Of a stretch of DNA of 9,654 nucleotides, positions 1 through 7,826 are shown in pieces. The translations under genes were made by a program, and so were the position numbers. The notes below the pieces were generated by a model, which ran no database searches, was not told where the DNA came from, and saw only the letters and a program-made list of their open reading frames with translations. The stretch's first letter is position 1. Each line of letters opens with the position of its first letter. Source of the DNA: Sphingomonadales bacterium UBA6171 (GTDB lineage Bacteria; Pseudomonadota; Alphaproteobacteria; Sphingomonadales; Sphingomonadaceae); the NCBI GenBank assembly GCA_002422985.1, contig DITZ01000104.1:1-9654 (forward strand), given 5' to 3'.

Positions 1-1406
<1,406 letters not shown>

Positions 1407-1419
1407 GCCCTGTTCTCCC

Positions 1420-2115
1420 TTATGGTGCCCAATGGATGTCAATGGCGAGATCGGCGGCGGCCAGCACCCGGCCGATGGGCAGCGCCGAACCGGCGCCTTC
1501 CTCCAGCGCCTGTTCCAGCACTTTGCGCTTCTGGGCGCCGGTGATGGAAACCATCACCGCGCGTGCAGACTGAATGGCATGCGCCGTCAGCGTCACCCGC
1601 GCAAACGGCGCGTCGGCCGGCAGCGGCGACGGCGTAACGCCAACCGCCCGCTGCGGCCCGCTGAGCGCGGCTTCCAGATCCTTGCCCGGAAAGATGGAGG
1701 CGGTGTGCCCGTCAATGCCCATCCCCAGCCACACCAGATCGAGCGGCCAGTGCAGATCCTGCAGGCGCGCATCCGCCGCCTTGCCGGCCGCTTCGGGTGC
1801 CAGCGAACCGGCGGTCAACGGCACCACCCGGGCACCCAGCGGCAGAAACAGCCCGGCCAACTGGCGGACGTTGGAGGCCTCATGGTCAACCGCGACCAGC
1901 CGGTCGTCTGTCGGCACGATCGTCACATTGCGCCATTTCAGCCTGGTTTTCGCCATATGTTGCAGGGCCGCCGCCGGCGTGCGGCCGCCGGGCAGCGCCA
2001 CAATCGCGTCGCCGCGCGCATCCAGCGCCGATTCGATGACAAAGGCCGCGTCGCCGCCGACCGCTTCGGCCATTTCGGCCGCGTCATCATATTCCCACCA
2101 TTCTGCTTCAATCAT
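1420..2115 (-). CDS. pgl: 6-phosphogluconolactonase
   Basis: Hydrolyses 6-phosphogluconolactone to 6-phosphogluconate, linking Zwf to Edd. The 231-residue product has the length and motifs of the DevB/SOL-type lactonase of the glucosamine-isomerase superfamily: LPGGRTP (41-47) in the phosphate-binding loop, TDDRLV (69-74), SNVRQL (81-86) and LGMGIDGHTASIFPG (130-144), the last containing the catalytic-region His. ITGAQKRKVL (191-200) is also typical. The frame is open further upstream, to an ATG at 2181 deep inside zwf. The ATG at 2115 is preferred because homologues begin about here, it has a GGAG 9 nt upstream, and it overlaps the zwf end by only 8 nt. An ATG at 2130 is a weaker alternative. 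The overlap suggests translational coupling to zwf. The gene ends 13 nt before edd. Confidence 0.94.
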   Translation of the reverse strand: MIEAEWWEYDDAAEMAEAVGGDAAFVIESALDARGDAIVALPGGRTPAAALQHMAKTRLKWRNVTIVPTDDRLVAVDHEASNVRQLAGLFLPLGARVVPLTAGSLAPEAAGKAADARLQDLHWPLDLVWLGMGIDGHTASIFPGKDLEAALSGPQRAVGVTPSPLPADAPFARVTLTAHAIQSARAVMVSITGAQKRKVLEQALEEGAGSALPIGRVLAAADLAIDIHWAP

Positions 2116-3550
2116 TCCAGGCTGCTCCATCTCGCGCCACAAGTGCCATCGCGGCTGCCGGTCCCCACGAACCTGCCGCATAGGGCTTGGGCGTCATGCC
2201 ATTGTCCGACCAGCCCTGCCGGATGGAATCGATCCATGTCCACTGTGCTTCGACTTCATCGCGACGAACGAACAGCGTGGGCCGCCCCTCGATAAGGTCC
2301 AGCAGTAGCCGTTCATAGGCGATGCGGCGGCGCGTATCGCGAAAAGCGCTCTCGCCTTTCAGGTTCAGTAAAACCTCGCGCAGCCGGATGCCGGTCTGAT
2401 CCAGCCCCGGCACCTTGGCCATCAGGCTCATGCTGATATTCTCATCCGGTTGCAGGCTCAACAGCAGCCGGTTGGGCGCCATGCCGCGCACCTTCTCCCC
2501 GAAAATACTGTGCGGCACCGGGCGAAAGGCGATGATGATTTCCGATTTGCGCGCCGCCAGCCGTTTGCCGGTGCGCAGATAAAAGGGCACGCCCTTCCAG
2601 CGCCAATTATCGACATGCGCCTTTAACGCAACAAAGGTCTCGGTGCCGGACGCCCGGCCCAGCTCGTCGGTATAGCCGCGCACCGCCATGCCGCCGATGG
2701 TGCCCTCGCCATATTGGCCGATCACCGTCTCGGTGTCGGCGTTCCGGCTGTCGATGGGGCGCAGCGAACGCAGCACCTTCACCTTTTCGTCGCGCACGGC
2801 ATTGGCGCTGAAATGGCTCGGCGGCTCCATGGCGACCAGCGCCAGCATTTGCAGCATGTGATTCTGCACCATGTCGCGCAGCGCGCCGGTGCCGTCATAA
2901 AAATCGACGCGCCCTTCCAGCCCCACGGTCTCCGCCACCGTCAACTGCACATGGTGGATCGCCTGCGCGCCCCACAAAGGCTCGAACAGGGTGTTGGCAA
3001 AGCGCATCGCCAGCAGATTCTGCACCGTTTCCTTGCCCAGATAATGGTCGATGCGGAATATCTGCGATTCCGAGAAGGCGTCCGCCACGGCGTCATTGAT
3101 GGCGCGCGAGCTGGCAAGGTCCGTCCCCAGCGGCTTTTCCAGGCCAATGCGCACCAGCGGGCCGGTCAGCCCCGCCGCCTTCAGCCCGGCGATGGTGGGG
3201 GTGAACAGCGATGGCGCGGTGGAAAGAAAGATCGCCACATCCTCGGTATTGCCCACGGCTTCGGCCAGCGTGCCAAAGCCTTCGATGGTGGAGGCGTCGA
3301 GCGGCACATAGCTCAGCTGGCGGATGAAGGTGTCGGCCTGCGCCTGATCGCCCAGCCCGCCCGTCACATGGCCCGCCAGCGCCTCGGACGCCATGGCCCG
3401 AAAGCCTTCATCATCCATCGCGCTGCGGGCGGTGCCGATGATTCGCACCTGCTTTCCCAGCAGCCCATCCACCGACAGCCCATAGAGCGACGGCAGCAGC
3501 ATGCGCCGGCTAAGATCTCCCGTGGCCCCAAAGAGCAGAACAGCAGTCAT
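2108..3550 (-). CDS. zwf: Glucose-6-phosphate 1-dehydrogenase
   Basis: Oxidises glucose-6-phosphate to 6-phosphogluconolactone with NAD(P)+, at the entry of the ED and oxidative pentose phosphate routes. The 480-residue product is of normal family length. Residues 1-180 form the Rossmann domain: FGATGDLSRR (7-16), GTAR (39-42), EKPLG (138-142) and the signature RIDHYLGKE (166-174). H169 of the signature and H231 in QNHMLQ match the two catalytic-site histidines of the Leuconostoc enzyme. R42 aligns with the arginine that contacts the NADP 2'-phosphate there, so NADP+ use is plausible (inference from family knowledge). PFYLRTGKRL (322-331) belongs to the C-terminal beta+alpha domain. The ATG at 3550 has GGGGAAA at 3555-3561 as ribosome site. 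The stop overlaps the pgl start. Upstream lies a 118-nt gap to the GH13 gene, so zwf may have its own promoter or be read through from it. Confidence 0.97.
   Translation of the reverse strand: MTAVLLFGATGDLSRRMLLPSLYGLSVDGLLGKQVRIIGTARSAMDDEGFRAMASEALAGHVTGGLGDQAQADTFIRQLSYVPLDASTIEGFGTLAEAVGNTEDVAIFLSTAPSLFTPTIAGLKAAGLTGPLVRIGLEKPLGTDLASSRAINDAVADAFSESQIFRIDHYLGKETVQNLLAMRFANTLFEPLWGAQAIHHVQLTVAETVGLEGRVDFYDGTGALRDMVQNHMLQMLALVAMEPPSHFSANAVRDEKVKVLRSLRPIDSRNADTETVIGQYGEGTIGGMAVRGYTDELGRASGTETFVALKAHVDNWRWKGVPFYLRTGKRLAARKSEIIIAFRPVPHSIFGEKVRGMAPNRLLLSLQPDENISMSLMAKVPGLDQTGIRLREVLLNLKGESAFRDTRRRIAYERLLLDLIEGRPTLFVRRDEVEAQWTWIDSIRQGWSDNGMTPKPYAAGSWGPAAAMALVARDGAAWND
2125..2128 (-). promoter_or_regulatory. 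Shine-Dalgarno site fixing the pgl start
   Basis: On the minus strand this reads GGAG, 9 nt before the ATG at 2115 and inside the last codons of zwf. It favours the short pgl start over the in-frame ATGs at 2130 and 2181, neither of which would leave the usual small gene overlap. Confidence 0.55.
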
Positions 3551-3668
3551 TATGTTTCCCCAACAGTGCCATCGGCGATGTCAGTCTGTATTCGAATGCG
3601 GGGAAAGCGAAAGCCTTACCTCGTCTGTAACCGCACCGCCGAGCCGCCGGGTGCCAGATAAAACGCGG
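3551..3668. other. Gap between the GH13 gene and zwf
   Basis: These 118 nt hold the zwf ribosome site (minus strand GGGGAAA, 3555-3561), an 8-bp palindrome ATTCGAAT (3590-3597), and a weak inverted pair GCACC/GGTGC (3633-3637 and 3650-3654) with a 12-nt loop and no following T-run on the minus strand. I see neither a convincing intrinsic terminator after the glucosidase gene nor a clear -35/-10 pair for zwf. Read-through from the upstream gene is therefore possible but not shown. Confidence 0.4.
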
Positions 3669-5264
3669 TCATGCGCCCGGCTCCGCGATGATGATGGCAC
3701 CAAAAGGCGGCAGATGCTCCGCTGTCGCACCATTGACGGCGGCGATGACGCTGCCCGTCCAGCCCAGCGGCCGGGGGGTGGCGGCGAAGTTGACGGCAAC
3801 GCGCAATATCCGCCGGCCATGGCGGCGGCTGAAGCACAGCAGCTCGCCCGACACCGCAATATCGTCGATCGCACCCAGCCGCAGCGCGGCTTGCGTCTTT
3901 CTCAGCGCAATCAGCCGCCGCGTCAGGTGCAGCAGCGATTGCGGGTCCGCCGCCTGACGATCAACCGCCAGGGCCGCATGGTCCGCCCCCACCCGCAGCC
4001 AGGGCCGGGCGGTGGAGAAGCCGAGGTTCGGCGCATCCCCCTCCCAGGCCATCGGCGTGCGCGCACCATCGCGCGAGAGGGTGAGCGGCCAGTTGGCAAT
4101 CGCCTCCGGGTCCTGCAATTCGTCAAACGGGATATCCACCTGCGTCAGCCCCAATTCCTCTCCATAATAGAGAAAGGCATTGCCGCGCAGGCTCAGCAAC
4201 AGCAGCATCGCCATACGGGCAAAGGCGGCGCGATGATCCGCCGCAGCCCAGCGGCTCAGCCCGCGCGGGCTGTCATGATTGGTAAGCGCCCAGGATGGCC
4301 AGCCGAGGCCGGGCGCTTCGGGCCAGTCGGCAATGGCCTGCGCCACCACCCGGGCCGTCAGCTGCTCCGCATAGAGGAAGGCGAAGCCATAGGCGCTGTT
4401 GAGACGGGTTTGCCCGGCGGTAAAGGCCCGCATTTCGGCCAGCGGCGTCGGACCGCCGACTTCGGCCACCGAAAAACAGGCGCCATATTCGTCCATCAGC
4501 GCGCGAAGCCGCTCCAGAAACAGCGGAATATCAGGATGGGACTGGTTATAAACCTTCAGCTGATAATCGAACGGCCGGGTGCGCGGGCCACCGGGCGGCG
4601 CAGGCGGATTATCGCGCAACTGCGGATCGTGCATGGCAAAATTGATGGCATCGATGCGGAAGCCGTCCACGCCGCGCTCCAGCCAGAAGCGCGCGACATC
4701 CAGCAGCGCGCGTTGCACGGCCGGCAGATGCACATTCAGCTGCGGCTGCGACGACAGGAAATTATGCATATAATATTGGCGGCGGCGCGCATCCCAGGTC
4801 CAGCCCGGCCCGCCGAACACCGATTGCCAGTTGTTGGGCGGCGTCCCGTCGGGCCGGGGATCGGCCCAGACATACCAGTCCGCCTTCTCCCCGTCCCGCC
4901 GCGCGCGGCTTTGCTGGAACCAGCCATGCGCATCCGATGTATGGGCATAGACCTGATCGATAATGACCCGCAGCCCCAGCGCATGGGCACGCGCCAGCAG
5001 CGCATCGAAATCGGCGAGCGTGCCGAACAGGGCATCAACATCGCAATAGTCGGCAATGTCATAGCCGAAATCGCGCATCGGCGACGTGAAGAAGGGCGAG
5101 AGCCAGATGGCATCCACCCCCAGCGCCGCCACATAATCCAGCCGCGCGGCTATGCCGGCCAGATCGCCCACGCCATCGGCATTGGAATCCTGAAAGCTGC
5201 GCGGATAGATTTGATAGACGACCGCGCCCTTCCACCAGGGCGCTGCGGCCTGCTCCCCGTTCAT
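3669..5264 (-). CDS. Cytoplasmic GH13 alpha-glucosidase (GH13_23-like)
   Basis: Predicted retaining glycosidase releasing glucose from the non-reducing end of maltose and short malto- or isomalto-oligosaccharides. From the ATG at 5264 the product is 531 residues. No signal peptide is visible, so it acts in the cytoplasm. Seen in order: VVYQIYPRSF (15-24), calcium-loop-like DSNADGVGDL (26-35), GVDAIWLSPFF (49-59), DQVYAHTS (103-110), QPQLNVHLP (173-181), GFRIDAINF (201-209) with nucleophile D205, SVAEVGG (265-271) with acid/base E268, and LTNHDSPR (327-334) with stabiliser D331. The stretches HDPQLRDNPP (212-221) and ELQDPEAIANWP (382-393) resemble oligosaccharide alpha-glucosidases of subfamily 23 rather than trehalose-forming enzymes. 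The last 90 residues form domain C. The start was chosen because family homology begins at WWKGAVVYQIY; the frame is open to 5351. Its ATG overlaps the stop of a 74-residue frame (ATGA), and no strong ribosome site precedes it, only GGTGG. Placed ahead of zwf-pgl-edd, it would supply glucose to the ED pathway. Exact substrate is not determinable. Confidence 0.9.
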   Translation of the reverse strand: MNGEQAAAPWWKGAVVYQIYPRSFQDSNADGVGDLAGIAARLDYVAALGVDAIWLSPFFTSPMRDFGYDIADYCDVDALFGTLADFDALLARAHALGLRVIIDQVYAHTSDAHGWFQQSRARRDGEKADWYVWADPRPDGTPPNNWQSVFGGPGWTWDARRRQYYMHNFLSSQPQLNVHLPAVQRALLDVARFWLERGVDGFRIDAINFAMHDPQLRDNPPAPPGGPRTRPFDYQLKVYNQSHPDIPLFLERLRALMDEYGACFSVAEVGGPTPLAEMRAFTAGQTRLNSAYGFAFLYAEQLTARVVAQAIADWPEAPGLGWPSWALTNHDSPRGLSRWAAADHRAAFARMAMLLLLSLRGNAFLYYGEELGLTQVDIPFDELQDPEAIANWPLTLSRDGARTPMAWEGDAPNLGFSTARPWLRVGADHAALAVDRQAADPQSLLHLTRRLIALRKTQAALRLGAIDDIAVSGELLCFSRRHGRRILRVAVNFAATPRPLGWTGSVIAAVNGATAEHLPPFGAIIIAEPGA

Positions 5265-5485
5265 GGCACGGCCACCGCGCCGGCGCAGACCATGGTGCCA
5301 AACGGCTCCGGCCCGGCCGCCAGCATGCCCGGTGCCCACGGCATCGGGCACCGGCCCGGCAGCGCGCGGGTCACATCGATGCGGCCATCAATTTCCACAT
5401 TGGCTTTCCAAGGCCTGCCTTGTTCAGCACATCGGGCGGCCGGTGGCGAGAACAGAATGGCCGCGGGGGCGGGGGCGAGCATCAT
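5261..5485 (-). CDS. Possible 74-residue protein of unknown function, or a decayed gene end
   Basis: I do not recognise this product. The frame starts at tandem ATGs (5485 and 5482) with GGAG about 13 nt upstream of the first ATG, and its TGA overlaps the GH13 ATG as ATGA, the classic coupling arrangement. Codons in the second half are GC-rich at third positions like neighbouring genes. The protein is proline- and alanine-rich with three Cys, contains no transmembrane helix or known motif, and ends in AGAVAVP. The segment EIDGRIDVTRALPGR has a beta-strand-like look but no family match that I can name. It contains a perfect 9-bp inverted repeat in its DNA, which could equally mean this is a structured leader and not a gene. 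The frame also continues upstream to 5863, but that would run into the opposite-strand methyltransferase gene and is unlikely. Confidence 0.3.
   Translation of the reverse strand: MMLAPAPAAILFSPPAARCAEQGRPWKANVEIDGRIDVTRALPGRCPMPWAPGMLAAGPEPFGTMVCAGAVAVP
5329..5354. repeat. Perfect 9-bp inverted repeat (hairpin) upstream of the GH13 gene
   Basis: CCGGTGCCC at 5329-5337 pairs exactly with GGGCACCGG at 5346-5354 across an 8-nt loop. Eight of nine pairs are G-C. It lies about 65 nt before the GH13 start in the direction of transcription. There is no T-run after it on either strand, so it does not look like an intrinsic terminator. It could be an mRNA leader hairpin or a protein-binding palindrome. 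Confidence 0.6.
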
Positions 5486-5551
5486 CCCATCAGCTCCAAC
5501 AGTGGGGCTTGTGTTGCGGGCGGGATGCCTTTGCCCCCGCCTGCATCCGCG

Positions 5552-5578
5552 ATCTGAAATGATGGCTGAATATGTCAA
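5552..5578 (-). promoter_or_regulatory. Tentative promoter for the GH13 unit
   Basis: On the minus strand TTGACA (5578-5573) is a perfect -35 element. The best -10 is TCAGAT (5557-5552) with a short 15-nt spacer and only half of the consensus positions. A weak -10 with a perfect -35 could mean dependence on an activator, or chance. A start near 5545 would give a leader of about 60 nt before the ATG at 5485. Confidence 0.25.
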
Positions 5579-5686
5579 GCATAGCATCGCCCTTTGTTTG
5601 CGGCCTGTCTTCTGTTCGGGGACGCAATCGTTCGGGCAACCGGTGCCGGGCATGCGGGACAGGCAGGATTGAATGCAGTCCGCCTC

Positions 5687-5715
5687 TTGGCGCGGGGCAG
5701 GGTCATCGCTATCAG
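5687..5715 (+). promoter_or_regulatory. Tentative sigma-70-type promoter for the pcm-tolC-popZ unit
   Basis: TTGGCG (5687-5692) and TATCAG (5710-5715) are separated by exactly 17 nt, each matching four of six consensus positions. Transcription would begin near 5722, downstream of the ATG at 5673, which favours the GTG at 5751 as the methyltransferase start. Motif matches of this quality also arise by chance. Confidence 0.3.
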
Positions 5716-5750
5716 GTGGCGAGCTTTGCGTTGAAAAGGTTTGCGCCCCC

Positions 5751-6419
5751 GTGGCTACTGCCCCTGCCCTCTCCCCGGCCGAACTCGCCCGGGATGCCAT
5801 GATCGAAAGCCAGCTGATGCCCTGTGGCGTCGTGTCGCCCGCGGTTGCCACCGCCTTCCGCACGGTTGCGCGCGAGGATTTCGTGGCGGCAGACCGGCGC
5901 GGCGTCGCCTATGTGGACAGCGAGCAGCCGATGGGCGAGGGCCGCATGCTGATGGCGCCGCTCTCCATCGGCCGGCTGGTGGAAGCCGCCGGGATCAGGC
6001 CGGCCGATCGGGTGCTTGTCGTGGCAGCCGGCACCGGCTATGCGGCGGCGCTGGTGGCCGCCATGGGCGCGACCGTGGTGGCGCTGGAAGACAATGCGGC
6101 GCTTGCCGCTGTGGCGCGGGCCAATCTGGCGCGCTGGCCGAACGCCAGCGTGGTGGAAGGAAATTTGCCGGAAGGCCATGCGGCGCTTGCGCCATACAGC
6201 CTGATTCTGGTGGACGGGGCAGTGGATGAACTGCCCCAATCGCTGATCGCGCAGCTGGCCGAGGGGGGCCGGGTTGCCGCGATTGTAACGGGCGCAGACC
6301 GCGTCTCCCGCGCGGCCATCGGGCGAAAGGCAGGCGCAATCCTGCGCTTCGACCCCTTTGCCGAAGCGGGCGCACCGCCGCTGCCCCAATTTGGCAAGCC
6401 CAAGGGCTTCCAATTCTGA
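5751..6419 (+). CDS. Diverged protein-L-isoaspartate O-methyltransferase-like protein
   Basis: A Rossmann-fold S-adenosylmethionine methyltransferase of the PCMT family, of 222 residues from the GTG at 5751. The family-like N-terminus AMIESQL (16-22) is followed by AREDFVAA (40-47), the SAM-binding loop VLVVAAGTGYAAA (88-100), acidic E113 at the end of the next strand, LILVDGAVDELPQ (151-163) in the motif II position and LAEGGRVAAIVTG (169-181). Canonical enzymes carry GQTIS before the SAM loop; here the equivalent is GRMLMAP (64-70), so the isoaspartyl-repair activity is doubtful and the name rests on fold. GTG is preferred over the ATG at 5673 because it places the usual 15 or so residues before MIESQL and lies downstream of the possible promoter; AAGG lies about 11 nt before it, a weak ribosome site. 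An ATG at 5799 would give a shorter form. tolC follows after 10 nt, an order known from other alphaproteobacteria. Confidence 0.82.
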   Translation: MATAPALSPAELARDAMIESQLMPCGVVSPAVATAFRTVAREDFVAADRRGVAYVDSEQPMGEGRMLMAPLSIGRLVEAAGIRPADRVLVVAAGTGYAAALVAAMGATVVALEDNAALAAVARANLARWPNASVVEGNLPEGHAALAPYSLILVDGAVDELPQSLIAQLAEGGRVAAIVTGADRVSRAAIGRKAGAILRFDPFAEAGAPPLPQFGKPKGFQF

Positions 6420-6429
6420 AAGGCCCCCG

Positions 6430-7824
6430 ATGCGTCTGACTGCCCTTTTGCTGGCCACAACGGCCATCTTCGCCGCGCCTGCGCGCGCCGATACGCTGCC
6501 CGAAGCCATCGCCGCTGCTTATTCCTCCACGCCGCAACTCACCGCCGCGCGCGCGCAGGTGCGACAGGTGGATGAAACCGTCGCCATCGCCGGATCGGAA
6601 ATGCGCCCCAGCCTGTCGGCCGACGGGCTGATGCAGCAGGATCTAACCGACAATTTCGGCGACAATGGCCGCACCTGGCAGGCCGGCGCCACCTTGCGCC
6701 AGGCCATCTTCGCAGGCGGCCGCATCCGCGCCAACATCAGCGCGGCCGAAGCGCGTGTGGAAGCCGCCCGCGCCAATCTGGCGGCGGTGGAGCAGGATGT
6801 GATCGTGCAGACGGTCGCGGCCTATGCCGATGTGCTGCGCACCGCCGAAGTGGTGAAGCTGAACGAAAATCAGGTGCGCGTGCTGGAACAGCAGTTGCGC
6901 GCCTCGCGTGACCGGTTCGAAGTGGGCGACGTTACCCGCACCGATGTCGCGCAATCCGAAGCGCGGCTGGCCGCCGCCAGATCCACGCTGGAGGAGGTGA
7001 AGGGCATCGCCATCGTCGCCGAGCAGAATTATGAACGGCTGACCGGCCGTGCGCCCATGGCGCTGGCACCGCTGCCGCCGCTGCCGCCGCTGCCTGCCAG
7101 CGCTGACGAAGCCCGCAGCATCGCCGGCACCAACAATCCCGATCTGGTCGCGGTCCGCTTTGCAGAGCGCGCATCGGGCCAGGATGTGCTGGCGGTAAAG
7201 CGCAGCCGCGCGCCAACGCTGGGGGTAGCCGCAACCGGCGCCTACACGCAGATTGACGGCGTCGGCGGGCTGAACAATTTCTCCGGCTTCACGCCGCAGA
7301 TCCGCATGACGGCCTCCATGCCCATCTTCACCGGCGGGCTGGTGGCGGCACAGGTGCGGCAGGCGCAGGCGCGGCAATCCGAACTGCTGGAAATCGTGTC
7401 GCTGACAGAACGGCAGGTGACGGCATCGGCGGTCGGCAACTGGTCGCAGTTCCGCGCGGCGCAGTCCGTCATCCAGTCGGCCCGCACGCAGGTGTCGGCC
7501 AATGCGCTGGCGGCCGAAGGCGTGCGGCAGGAAAATCAGGTCGGCAGCCGCGACATATTGGACGTGCTGAACGCGGAACAGGAACTGCTGAACGCGCGCG
7601 TGGCGCTGGTGCAGGCGGAACGCGATTCCTATGTGCTGGCCTATCAGCTGCTGGCCGCCATCGGCCGGGCCGATGTGGCGCTCGAAGGCGCGCCCGTCAG
7701 CCGCTATGACCCGACGGTCAATTATCAGCGGGTGAAGCGCAGGGGCTGGGCCGATTTCGGCTATGACGGCGCACCGGCCGACAATCGCGCGCAAAATGTC
7801 GCGCCGCTGGTTGGCCCGCAATAG
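6430..7824 (+). CDS. tolC: TolC-family outer-membrane efflux protein
   Basis: Forms the trimeric outer-membrane channel and periplasmic tunnel used by type I secretion and RND-type efflux. The 464-residue product starts with a Sec signal peptide, MRLTALLLATTAIFAAPARA, cut probably after residue 20. Two OEP repeats follow. The first holds FEVGDVTRTDVAQSEARLAAA-type sequence (from 163) and the second QVGSRDILDVLNAEQELLNA (370-389), the matching positions of the internal duplication. Long alpha-helical, Gln/Ala/Glu-rich stretches (100-205 and 310-415) fit the coiled-coil tunnel. The proline-rich link PLPPLPPLP (214-222) joins the halves. The last 40 residues after NYQRVKRRGW are polar and disordered-looking. 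The ATG at 6430 has AAAGG (6419-6423) 6 nt upstream; the frame opens earlier at 6358, inside the methyltransferase gene, but that would remove the signal peptide from the N-terminus. No inner-membrane or adaptor partner is encoded here. Confidence 0.93.
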   Translation: MRLTALLLATTAIFAAPARADTLPEAIAAAYSSTPQLTAARAQVRQVDETVAIAGSEMRPSLSADGLMQQDLTDNFGDNGRTWQAGATLRQAIFAGGRIRANISAAEARVEAARANLAAVEQDVIVQTVAAYADVLRTAEVVKLNENQVRVLEQQLRASRDRFEVGDVTRTDVAQSEARLAAARSTLEEVKGIAIVAEQNYERLTGRAPMALAPLPPLPPLPASADEARSIAGTNNPDLVAVRFAERASGQDVLAVKRSRAPTLGVAATGAYTQIDGVGGLNNFSGFTPQIRMTASMPIFTGGLVAAQVRQAQARQSELLEIVSLTERQVTASAVGNWSQFRAAQSVIQSARTQVSANALAAEGVRQENQVGSRDILDVLNAEQELLNARVALVQAERDSYVLAYQLLAAIGRADVALEGAPVSRYDPTVNYQRVKRRGWADFGYDGAPADNRAQNVAPLVGPQ

Positions 7825-7826
7825 CG

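Larger units (their letters stand above)
5486..5750. other. Divergent intergenic region between carbohydrate genes and the pcm-tolC set
   Basis: About 265 nt between divergently read units. Besides the two tentative promoters listed separately it holds a direct repeat GTTCGGG (5614-5620 and 5630-5636, 16 nt apart) and an inverted pair GCCTGTC/GACAGGC (5603-5609 and 5658-5664). It also carries CCGGGCATGC (5646-5655), an inverted copy of GCATGCCCGG at 5323-5332. An in-frame ATG at 5673 could extend the methyltransferase gene by 26 residues, but those residues do not resemble the family. I see no tRNA, small RNA with a terminator, or mobile element here. Confidence 0.5.

Noticed and set aside
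3633..3654. GCACC/GGTGC inverted pair after the GH13 stop as a terminator
   Set aside because: Only five pairs, a 12-nt loop, and no T-run in the direction of transcription.
3501..5672. A 723-codon plus-strand open frame opposite the GH13 gene
   Set aside because: Same shadow composition, no domain, and the opposite strand encodes a complete GH13 enzyme with all catalytic residues.
5712..6509. Minus-strand frame opposite the methyltransferase gene
   Set aside because: No family features; the plus-strand frame has SAM-binding motifs and good spacing to tolC.
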